NCBI GenBank assembly: GCA_963082875.1
Contig: OY720100.1
Span: 1,798,001 to 1,862,000 of the forward strand
DNA: 64,000 nt
Direction of reading: 5' to 3'
From: Corella eumyota
Lineage: Eukaryota; Chordata; Ascidiacea; Phlebobranchia; Corellidae
The translations under genes and the position numbers were made by a program. Shown here piece by piece: positions 10,051-19,803 of this stretch (positions are counted from its first letter, which is position 1; the number at the start of each line of letters is the position of its first letter). A model generated the notes under the pieces. It was not told the DNA's origin. It saw only the letters and a list, made by a program, of their open reading frames with translations, and searched no databases.

Positions 10051-11965
10051 TTTAGTTGAATAAACAAACCGTTCAACGTACGTGACTTGATATTATAGTA
10101 TTTGTTTAACCGCCATACCAATATTCTTACAAACAGTCTAGAGACGTTGGTGCGAATAATTTCCCTTTAAAAAAATTCCCCTTTTAAACTTTTTCCATCA
10201 AAAATCACCCAAAAGGGAGATATTAAAAACGATTCAACGTGGCACTCTGGAAACAAAGATGACGATCCTCCCCCCTGTTCTTAACCAATAAAAAACAACC
10301 AAATAACATATTTCAAGTCGTTAAGCTTAAAAAAAAGTCATGATGCTATGGAAAACAATCTGAGTTTTATTATTGTTATAACAGGTTGCACCATCGCTAT
10401 TGTGTATTGTAGTCAACAGACTTAAACCTTTTTGTTTAGTTTACATTGTTTAAAAATAGTGACATAATGGCAGTTATTATCAGTTTCATGTTTTATTACA
10501 TAAAAACAGCAAAAAAAACGTGACAAGACCACGTATTTCATTTCCATGACTACAGAATGGGTATATTTAAGTGGCAGCTAACAGTCGTATACCATAGTCA
10601 TATACCAATATACATACAAAAAAAATTGTAGTTTAAGTTTTTAAAATATTGTTACTTGTAATCTTCAAACATGAAATGGTTATTTGCACTAGTTTTAATT
10701 GCATTGACTTTATACGCGCATGGAGCGGAATTTGACCATTTTGGGGACCGAGATTATTACAAGGAATTGTTAGTATCTAGGGAAGCGACGGACGAAGAAA
10801 TAGAATCAGCTTACGAGAGTCAGTTCGAAGTATATCGTTCGATCGAAAACAATGGCTATAAAGCAACAGAAAAAATTCAATTAATCACGGAAGGTATATT
10901 AGAATCATTAACAACTGCGATTTATTTTTCTGTGCAATACTTGTTAAACTTAAAAAAATACATGAATTAAACTTACTTAAAAAAACACATTTGTTTAGCC
11001 TATGAAATGCTAAAAAACAAATCGACGCGAAAGCGCATCGACCAAAATCACCTAATAAAAACAATGGAGGCTATAGGCGGACATGGAAGTGAAAGTAACT
11101 AAAGATTTCGTAAAGCGTTTTTAAAACAAAATTTACTGCTTCACAATATTTAATTAACTGCAAAAATTTTAATAGTTATAGATCCATGTAAATGGGTGTG
11201 TACTATTGAACCACAACCTGCTTACGAAGGACCTGGTAGATTGCTTCGCTCTGAAAAGATGCACGAAGGTTTGTATTGTACTTGTGATTACAAGTTAGAT
11301 TAAAACTTTTTTTTAGATTGATGTAAAACTTTTTATACGCCAAATCTTTATTCTTTTTTGCATTTCAATAATTACGACATCAAATATCAGTTTTCAAAAT
11401 TTTAAATACTTTTCTATGTACACTACAGCCCAGCTTCGAGTTTCTTTTGTTATCTTTTTTAATTGTTTTACCTTATACAAAAATTTGCGACAAATGTTTT
11501 TCTATTTGTTGTTCGCACTTCAATAATTGCGACACTATGATATTTAATACTAGTTCCTTAAATTTTTCAATAAATTTTTTATGTACACCCAACTGTGAGC
11601 TTATCTTATTACCTTTTAAATGTATCGTAATACAATAATTAACTTTCGCTTTACTGTTATTGAACTTTTTCTGAACACATATTTAAAAAATAATGCTTTA
11701 ATTCGAGAATGTTTTAATCGCAAACACTTATTTAAATTTTATTTACCCTTGTTGTATTTTCCTATGTTTAAGAGATTTATGTGCTTTGGATTTGTTCGAC
11801 TTTAGTACTTACCCATTTTGTTAGTTGTAGAACTTTAGGTTTTAAATAAAATTGTTTAAAAAAACCTGGTTAAATTGTTCGTTAATTAAAAAAAAACTCT
11901 TTTATTAAAATTGTTAACTATAAGCAAACCTGTTTTAAACATTAATTCAAAATTAATTTACAACA
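10051..11965 (+). repeat. Pseudo-J array, unit 3
   Basis: It starts at the TTTAGTTGAATAAACAAACC boundary box and ends before the next box near 11,976, a period of about 1.92 kb. It contains the gene 10,671-11,303. Compared with unit 4 it lacks roughly 150 bp just after the box; the rest is closely similar, including the 3' flank. Confidence 0.85.
10671..11303 (+). CDS. Secreted pseudo-J protein 3
   Basis: Exons 10671-10893, 10999-11094 and 11176-11303 give 148 residues. The signal peptide (1-19, ending AHG) leads into DYYKELLVSREATDEEIESAY, which is J-domain helix I-II. EVYRSIENN stands where HPD should be. The second exon opens with AYEMLKNKSTRKRID, matching the DNAJB9 [15 protein letters not shown] segment across the same phase-1 intron. 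The last exon encodes DPCKWVCTIEPQP and ends LYCTCDYKLD, so four cysteines in a CxxxC...CxC pattern. This tail may be homologous to the two-cysteine tail of DNAJB9 (CRVVT...TIC). There is no KDEL-like end. The start ATG is conserved with units 1 and 4. Confidence 0.82.
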
Positions 11966-13925
11966 AGGTAATATTTTAGTTGAATAAATAAAACGGTTTT
12001 ATTCTAATGCACATGACCATTAAATTAATAATTAATAACCACTCGCTAACATTACTATTATATAAAGTATGTATGAGAATAATAAAATAAACTTTTTTAT
12101 GTAAAGTTTGTGCTTTTATATTTATAATAATATTCGAGAGTTCTTGTTCAATTTAAATGTGGTTATAGATTGCTTCCGCTATCGTCCTTATAGTATTTGC
12201 TTAACCGCCACACCAATATACTTACGAACAATCTAGAGACGTTGGTGCGAATAATTTCCCTTTAAAAAAATTCCCCTTTTAAACTTTTTCCATCAAAAAT
12301 CACCCAAAAGGGAGATATTGGAAAAGATTTAACGTGGCGCTCTAGAAACAAAGATGATAATCCAGCCCTCCTGTTCTTAACCAATAAAAAACAACCAAAT
12401 GGCATATTTCAAGTCGTTAAGCTTTAAAAAAAAGTCATGTTGCTATGGAAAACAATCTGGGTTTTATTATTAATAAAACAGGTTGCACCATCGCTATTGT
12501 GTATTGTAGTCAACAGACTTAAATCTTTTTGTTTAGTTTACATTGTTCAAAAATAGTGACATAATGGCAGTTATTACCAGTTTCATGTTTTATTACATAA
12601 AAACAGCAAAAAAACGTGACAAGACCACGTATTTCGTTTCCATGACTACAGAATGGGTATATTTAAGTGGCAACTCACAGTCGTATACCATAAAAAAAAA
12701 ATTGTAGTTTAAGTTTTTAAAATATTGTTACTTGTAATCTTCAAACATGAAATGGTTATTTGCACTAGTTTTAATTGCATTGACTTTATACGCGCATGGA
12801 GCGGAATTTGACCATTTTGGGAACCGAGATTATTACAAGGAATTGTTAGTATCTAGGGAAGCGACGGACGAAGAAATAGAATCAGCTTACGAGAGTCTGT
12901 TCGAAATATATCATTCGATCGAAAACAATGGCTATAAAGCAACAGAAAAAATTCAATTAATCACGGAAGGTATATTAGAATCATTAACAACTGCGATTTA
13001 TTTTTCTGTGCAATACTTGTTAAACTTAAAAAATACATGAATTAAACTTACTTAAAAAACACATTTGTTTAGCCTATGAAATGCTAAAAAACAAATCGAA
13101 ACGAAAGCGCATCGACCAAAATTACCGATTGAAAACAATGAAGGCTATAGGCGGACATGGAAGTGAAAGTAACTAAAGATTTTGTAAAGTGCTTTTAAAA
13201 CAAAATTCACTGCTTCACAATATTTAATTAACTGCAAAAATTATAATAGCTTTAGATCCATGTAAATGGGTATGCACTATTGAACCACAACCTGCATACG
13301 AAGGACCTGGCAGATTGGTACGCTTTGAAAAGATGTGCGAAGGTTTGTATTGTACTTGTGATTACAAGTTAGATTAAAATTTTTTTAGATTGATGTGAAA
13401 AAAAGCTTCGCCAAAAGCTTCGAGTTTTTGTTATTTTTTTAATTGTTTTTTTTATTGTTTTACCTTATACAAAAATTTGCGACAAATGTTTTTCTATTTG
13501 TTGTTCGCACTTCAGTAATTGCGACACTACGAATTTAATACTAGTTCCTTAAATTTTTCAATAAACTTTTTATGTACATCTAACTGTGAGCTTATCTTGT
13601 TACCTTTCAAATGTAACATAATACATGAAGGATAAATAAACCTATCCTTTTAACAGTCATTAAAATTTTACTTACTTAGAATTTTTTTTTTACTAAATTT
13701 TAAATTAACGTCACTTGGTTATATTTTTTCTTCCTACCTTAAAATTGTTAATTGTGAGTGCTTACCGCTTTGTTAGTTGTAGAACATTAGATTCAAATAA
13801 AATATGTTAAGCAACTTCGAGAAATTATTTGTTAATTTAAAAAAATACATTTTGCGGACATAACTGTTAACTAAAAACTACTCATGTTTTTACAACGTTC
13901 ATTTACCATTTTTTACATATTGCGA
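11966..13925 (+). repeat. Pseudo-J array, unit 4
   Basis: The unit runs from the boundary box near 11,976 to the next box at 13,930, about 1.95 kb, with gene 12,747-13,377. Upstream blocks match unit 1 (CGAGAGTTCTTGTTCAATTT, 12,133) and unit 3 (TCTAGAGACGTTGGTGCG, 12,231). The 3' flank is partly replaced after about 13,625. Confidence 0.85.
12747..13377 (+). CDS. Secreted pseudo-J protein 4
   Basis: Exons 12747-12969, 13073-13168 and 13250-13377 give 148 residues. It is the closest paralogue of the gene at 10,671: four base differences in exon 1, all of them amino-acid changes, and about ten replaced residues in exons 2 and 3 against four silent codon changes. It has the same signal peptide, the HPD-less J-like region (EIYHSIENN) and the CKWVC...YCTC tail. 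A fifth cysteine in the tail comes from MCEG where the sister has MHEG. Intact splice sites and open frame suggest an active gene. Function unknown. Confidence 0.82.
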
Positions 13926-13929
13926 TATT

Positions 13930-14014
13930 ATAGTTGAATAAACAAACCGTATTTATTCTAACGCACATGACTATTAAATTAATGATTAATAACCACTCGC
14001 TAACATCACTTCCT
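13930..14014 (+). repeat. Pseudo-J array, terminal boundary remnant
   Basis: Only the boundary box remains: TAGTTGAATAAACAAACCGT and the following TAATAACCACTCGCTAACAT stretch (also at 7,821 and 11,976). Unique sequence takes over after about 14,010. It marks the right edge of the array. Confidence 0.7.
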
Positions 14015-14421
14015 TTTAGAAGTTCAACAGGTTACAACGTTAAAAGATACTAAACTAAACGTCAGTCTAGCACCAGTCTAAATATCCGTTGTTTGAAAAA
14101 ATTATAAAAATAGTTAGTTATTATTTAATATATAATTAAATTTCGCAGCCTTATTTAAAATAATAACGACTAGTCTATCAATAGTACAATATAATATAAC
14201 ATGGTATAATATTTCTATTAGTTAAGACATATAAGACAGACAAAAACTACTGCAGGCATTACAAGTTACTGGTCCCCTGTGTATAGATCTATTACATTTA
14301 ACTGATTTATATATATTTTAACATGAGTTTATGATAAAGTTTTAAGAAAAAACCTTAAAATTAGTGGGAAATTTCGTAGGCTCTTACTTAATCTATTAAA
14401 AGGTTTTAGTAGTTTGTGAAT
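14015..14421. promoter_or_regulatory. Upstream region of the RING/TPR gene
   Basis: About 400 bp of AT-rich sequence between the array edge and the RING/TPR start codon. It presumably holds that gene's promoter; no clear motif is seen. Confidence 0.35.
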
Positions 14422-16881
14422 ATGGACAGCACATGTGTTATGTGTGCAAAATACACACACTCACGCAAGGTTAGAAAGCTAAGATGTGGACACACTTTGT
14501 GTCTAGCTTGTGTGTTCGAGTTGTGTCGTTGTTCAACATCAAATAGCAGGTAAATATAAAAAAGTAGAAATAAACAAAAATGTGGTACATTTGTAATTTA
14601 AATTAGGTTTGGCGTTATTAACTATAAAAAAAATGTTGCTTGTTAAAACCATGAAATTGGTTTGTTTATATACACATTGTACTGTTATAGTGTTTTCTTA
14701 TTAACTGCTGTATCGCTCATATTGATACTTTAGGTTCGCTGGTTAGGCAAAATCATAATTTAAAAAATAAATTAACAACACTAATCATTGTATGCAGCTC
14801 ATTAGTCTACTGGATGCTATAAACATATCAGAAAACAAGGTTTTGCAAATGACAATTTATAAAAAAGCATTGCGTTGTATAGAAAGTATAAACAATTTTT
14901 CTACTTCAAATTATAAATTGCAGGTGCCCAAAATGCCATTGCTCGTTTCCAGCAAACGACTTTGCAGCTTTATCCAAAAATTTTAACGTTAACCATGGAC
15001 AAAATACCGAAGGAATTAATCCACAGGTTTGCTCAACAATAAAACTCTTAAATTTAAACTGCAATATTCTTTCCTAACCCATACCTTAAACATCAAATAT
15101 TTAAACACAATTCGGACATTGTTGCGTCAATAAATTGTTTGTTTTTAGATGATGACGTTAGCAACCAAACCAACCAGACCCCCTCCGCCCTATAACCAAG
15201 TTGTGACGTATAAAAACGAGTATCACTATAGTAACATTGCTGGTACACATTACAACTCACCTAGTAACAACATACCGCCGTATGGAAACCATGGCAACGT
15301 AGCAGTGTCATACAAACGTGACTTACCAGTATCTGACTTGTCTTCGCCACCTACCAGGCGATCTGAATCTTACTCGCTTACTGACGTTAGTTATATCTCA
15401 CATAATAGACATTTACCAGGCATGCCGGCAGTTGTATATACAGCCGATAGGTCAAGTCAAATATCTACTGGCACAACTAACATGGCAACAGCTACTACTG
15501 GCAGCAACAATGCTACAAATGTGACATCCAATAACCAACATGCACTTACTACTGAGTCATCACTTCCACCTACCCCTGTTAACAGCAGTATGGCACAAGC
15601 CACAGGTTCAACAAGTCCAGCCACCAAGTCGGACAATGCAGCTGACAAAATTGTTTCCTTGCCAGAAAACGAGCAACAAAATTTGGAATTTGAAATCGTC
15701 CAAAAAAGAGGTAAACTATAGCTTTGCGGTATTTGTGTAACTTTTCTTTTTACAGAAGTAGTTCGGGTTTTGAAGCTTTTGTAACTGCTTAACTTTAGTT
15801 TGTTTTAAAAGGTTTGGCCAGCATTTACATGAATAATAAAAACTACGAAGAAGCTCTTACTATCCTCAAGGACTTAGAGAGTGATCACGGCGACAACATT
15901 ATAGACAAACTAGCTATCATACAATGTTATTTATCAAGCAAACAAGAAAATCAAGCTCTTTTGTCTTGTAGAGATTTATTAACCAGCGAATTAAAGCCAA
16001 ATTCGGACAACTGTGAGCCTATACTAGTACAGCTGCCAACTATATATAAATCACTGCCTAAAACTGAGTTTTTGATGTGCATTTCATTGTTACGATATGG
16101 CCAGCACATTTCAAACTACTTACCTGACCCAAAAACTAGAATACTAAAGCTACAGTCTTTAGCTAGCAGCATGCAGCCTATTGCCAGTTCTATGACGTCA
16201 CATAAGGATGACATAAAGCGGTATTGTCTTCCTTTTATCGGGGAAATAAGGTTTGTTATTAAACAAGTTCCCAAGGTTGACGTGAGGTTTAGAGTTGAGC
16301 AGGAGTGCTGGTGTTTGAAATATTATGCGTTCTGTTGCAATTTAACGGACGACCACACAAGGTAAATTAAGTTAAAACTGTCAAGTATGCGCAAATGCAA
16401 GTTTATTATTTTTGCATACGCAACAGTATAGCATTTGTATGCTAACCCTTTTTTTCAAAACGAGGATAAATTAAAAAATAAAACAATTTTTTTAGGTTTT
16501 TTCGCACTCTAATAATAATTGTCCAGTAAAATATATATTGATGGGTACATTATCTAATTTTTTTTATAATTTAAAAACAACTATAACTTAAATATATTTA
16601 TTTCTAGATCAATGGGCGCTAGCAAAGAGGCAATTCTGCTACTAACAACAACTTTTGGGAAAGATTCCTCAAAGTTACGAATACTTGGTTACAGTTACCA
16701 TAACCTTGGTTCGTCCTTGAAGAGTTTAAAACGCTACAAGGAAGCTAGAGACGAGCTAATTAACGCTACCTACACACATAACCGTACAACCGACTTTAAA
16801 AGTGACGCAGAACGTCACAAGAGCAAGACTCTTACGTCACAATGTTTAGAGAGCGTCAAATATTTAATTTCGTTAGAGTAA
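14422..16881 (+). CDS. RING finger and TPR-like protein with PPxY motif (putative E3 ligase)
   Basis: Five exons, 14422-14549, 14924-15026, 15149-15710, 15812-16361 and 16608-16881, give 538 residues. Residues 5-50 form a C3HC4 RING split by intron 1: CVMC, CGH, LC, AC and CPKC in the right order, so E3 ubiquitin ligase activity is likely. A Pro/Ser/Thr/Asn-rich linker (about 80-260) starts with RPPPPYNQ, which contains PPxY, the ligand of NEDD4-type WW domains. The C-terminal 280 residues are helical with TPR-like repeats: ASIYMNNKNYEEALTILKDL and, near the end, YSYHNLGSSLKSLKRYKEAR. I do not recognise a named vertebrate orthologue. The first ATG follows an in-frame stop-containing AT-rich leader. 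Confidence 0.82.
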
Positions 16882-17502
16882 ACTTTTTAAAAAATGTAAA
16901 TATTTATATTAAGCATGTAAGTGCTGTACAAAGGGCAAATGTTACGCAATTGAGCACTTTTTGAATGGTAATGGGTCTTGTAAATACCTAATTAAAATAT
17001 ATTTTACAAATAATATTAACTCTTTACCTGGTCAATTCGTTGTCTAACATTTTCTTTCTTTTTATTCATTTTTTCGGTTTTTCAATGCTTAAACTGTAGT
17101 TATATAAATCTTACCTTATACTATAAGCCTAAGTTTTATAATGAGCTAGCATACAAAATAAAAAACAGCCATGTGTTAAGCAAGAATGCGCATTCCAGAG
17201 CGTTTTAAACTTCCCAACGGCACTTTTATATGAGTCAACTACGTTTTTGTAATTCTTTTATAGAATAGATTATAACTTAAGTTTTAATTACCAAAAAAAT
17301 TAAATTTCAGTTTTAGGTAATAAATTATAAATATTAAAAAAAATAGTGTAAGTTAATTATACAACAAAATAAAATGCTTGAAAATATTAGAAATACTTAA
17401 ATCGGTTACAACCTATCTTGAAATCACGTGACCCGTAAACAGATGCTACTGTTAAACTAATAAAATTCAGTTGCTTCATTTTTGTTAATATTTAAAGGAA
17501 AT
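16882..17502. other. RING/TPR to NAA10 gap
   Basis: Intergenic 620 bp containing the 3' UTR of the RING/TPR gene and the NAA10 promoter. No repeat or RNA gene is seen. Confidence 0.5.
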
Positions 17503-19589
17503 ATGAATATCAGAAATGCTCAGGTATGTATTTCAAACTGTTAATATCATTTTTTTGTCTTTATAAACTTAACGTAATGTTTATGTATAACGCACTATGA
17601 GGTCGTGGGTTTAATTCCCACTGCTCTTACAGTCTTATGCTGTAGTGCCCTTACTTGAATAAGTTGCTATAAACGGTATGAACTCCTGATGATCCAACAC
17701 TAAATCAACAGCATAATAACCGGGCAATTATAATCTATATAATATCCAAAACTGCTGAAGTCAACTTGAGATTGGGTCAGCTGGTCAGGGTAACAGTTGT
17801 TACTCTATGTTTAAGTCGCGCATTTGACCTTCCCACATTAAGGATAAAGATTTATACCAAAAAAACAAAAACGATAAATAAAAACATTTTAAATTCTAAA
17901 TCTTAAGCACTGGGAATCGAACTTAGGACCTTTTGTTATCAAGTGTTTTAGCCACATTACTATGTCGCTATTAACTTTCATACAATGTCACAAACTGAAC
18001 TAATAAAAAGACTGATTTCTTTCCCTGGAACTTAGGTTGTAAACTTTAAATTTGGTAACTTTTTTTATGTATTTTTCTTAAATGTTATTTAACTTTAAAA
18101 TAGGTAAAACATTTATATTCTAGCCTGCTGATTTGATGAACATGCAGCATTGTAATCTGCTCTGCCTCCCTGAGAACTACCAAATGAAATATTACTTTTA
18201 CCATGGGTTGTCGTGGCCACAATTGTCGTATGTTGCTGAGGACATGGACGGAAACATTGTCGGTTACGTCCTTGCAAAAATGGAAGAGGATCCTGATGAA
18301 GAAACACACGGACATATCACATCATTGGTAATTATTTTAATTAGGCATAAAACCCAAATGTGATAAAGTGGTTAGGCATTGTAAGTTCCCGGTTCGATTT
18401 TTACTGCACTTAATGGGCTAGTAGATTAAACTAAAGCTTCAATGGTGCTTTTTTTTACCGAGCTATGATATAATTTATTTTCTGTTGTTTTTGTAATAAA
18501 TAAATACTTATTATACTGATATTTTTACGACCAGGCTGTTAAAAGAACACACAGAAGACTTGGACTTGCGAAGAAATTAATGGAACATGCATCAAGAGCA
18601 ATGGCAGAGGCTTTTGGAGCAAAGTAATCTATTTAAAAATCTTAATTAAAAGGCATATCTTATGTGGTCTAGCTAGGGTCTTAATTTTATTTCTGTTTTA
18701 CCTGAGTGACCTTAAGGTGAAATGTAAGTTATAAGTATTGCCTAAACCTAATTGTTGGGTTAATATTATAAAGTCCTATATATCTTTATAGGACTTAGTT
18801 GGGGTAACGAATGTAAGCTTATAATTATAACACTTCAAATATAAAAACCAGCAGTGTTTCCTCAGATATGTTTCCCTCCATGTTCGAGTGAGCAATCGTG
18901 CAGCATTGAGATTGTATGCGGAAACCCTGAAGTTTGAACAGAGTGAGGTGGAGGCAAAATATTACGCGGACGGCGAAGATGCTTATGCTATGAAAAGAAA
19001 TTTAAACAAGTTATTGGAAGAGGTAAAACTTATTTAAACAAAGATAATAAGTATCTTGTGGGCAATTAGGGTAGCAACTCTCAACTTATATTTGTCGCTA
19101 TGATTTACCTGTGCACCACGGCACAAACAGCAGTGTTGTAGGCCTTTATATATGTATCTTGTCTAATAGGCACCATAATATATGAATTTAATCACAATAT
19201 AGATTAGTTTTGGTTCTGTTAGCTTAATATGTTTGGCAAAAAATGGATTAACTTATTTTATGATCTCAAAAAAACAGTTTTTATTCTGTATTTGTCTTTT
19301 ATTTTTAATTAAAGCTTAGTTTGTTTAATTAATTTAAATGTTGTCATATAATAAATCTTATAAGATTTAAACTAAAAGTTTTGCTTGTACTTAATTTAAG
19401 CTTCCAACCCCAAAGCGATTATATTTACCATTCCGAGAAACGAAAGAACAAACAATTGAAAACAATGAAAAAACAATTGAGGACAATGAACAATGCAATG
19501 ACAATGAGGAACAATGCAATAAAAATGGAATTGACATTTTAGCAGAGGACAATTTATCAGAAAAGTTGGAAAAAATTGAAATATCTTAA
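17503..19589 (+). CDS. NAA10: N-alpha-acetyltransferase 10, catalytic subunit of NatA
   Basis: Exons 17503-17523, 18124-18327, 18535-18623, 18866-19022 and 19401-19589 give 219 residues (human 235). MNIRNAQ is encoded alone in exon 1. The GNAT domain is near identical to human: [29 protein letters not shown], and the acetyl-CoA loop RRLGLA at 82-87. It is followed by [13 protein letters not shown] and [14 protein letters not shown]. With NAA15 the enzyme acetylates N-termini of nascent proteins at the ribosome. The C-terminal extension after the GNAT fold is acidic and rich in Asn/Glu/Gln with a repeated NNE/DNE theme, differing from the vertebrate tail. Intron 1 holds a SINE copy and a tRNA-like fragment. 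Confidence 0.96.
17591..17858 (+). mobile_element. tRNA-derived SINE, 5'-truncated
   Basis: This copy, in NAA10 intron 1, has the B-box-like GGGTTTAATTCCCAC and the family body: CTATAAACGGTATGAACTCC, GGGCAATTATAATCTAT and CTCTATGTTTAAGTCGCGCA. The A-box end is missing. Confidence 0.75.
17905..17972 (-). mobile_element. tRNA-like SINE head fragment
   Basis: Read on the minus strand, it has a tRNA-like A-box region (TAATGTGGCTAAAACACTTG) and the B box GTTCGATTCCCAG. There is no foldable full cloverleaf, so it is a SINE fragment rather than a tRNA gene. Confidence 0.4.
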
Positions 19590-19803
19590 AACGATTCTAT
19601 TAGTTTTAAAAATTGTATTTCTGTAATTTTACCATAGAAGCTTAAACTGTCGTGGTTAAAAAAACTCAATAGAAAATGGTTAAAATTTTTAAATTGGAGT
19701 TTAAAAAATGAAATTGATTGAAGGTAAAGGATTGAATATAAAACATGATTGTAATTGTACACAGTTCTTATATAAAGATTCAAATAAAAGTGCAAAAACG
19801 TGA

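Noticed and set aside
18358-18430. Further tRNA-like fragment in NAA10 intron 2
   Set aside because: Only a B-box-like CGGTTCGATTTTTAC is recognisable; too short to list as an element.
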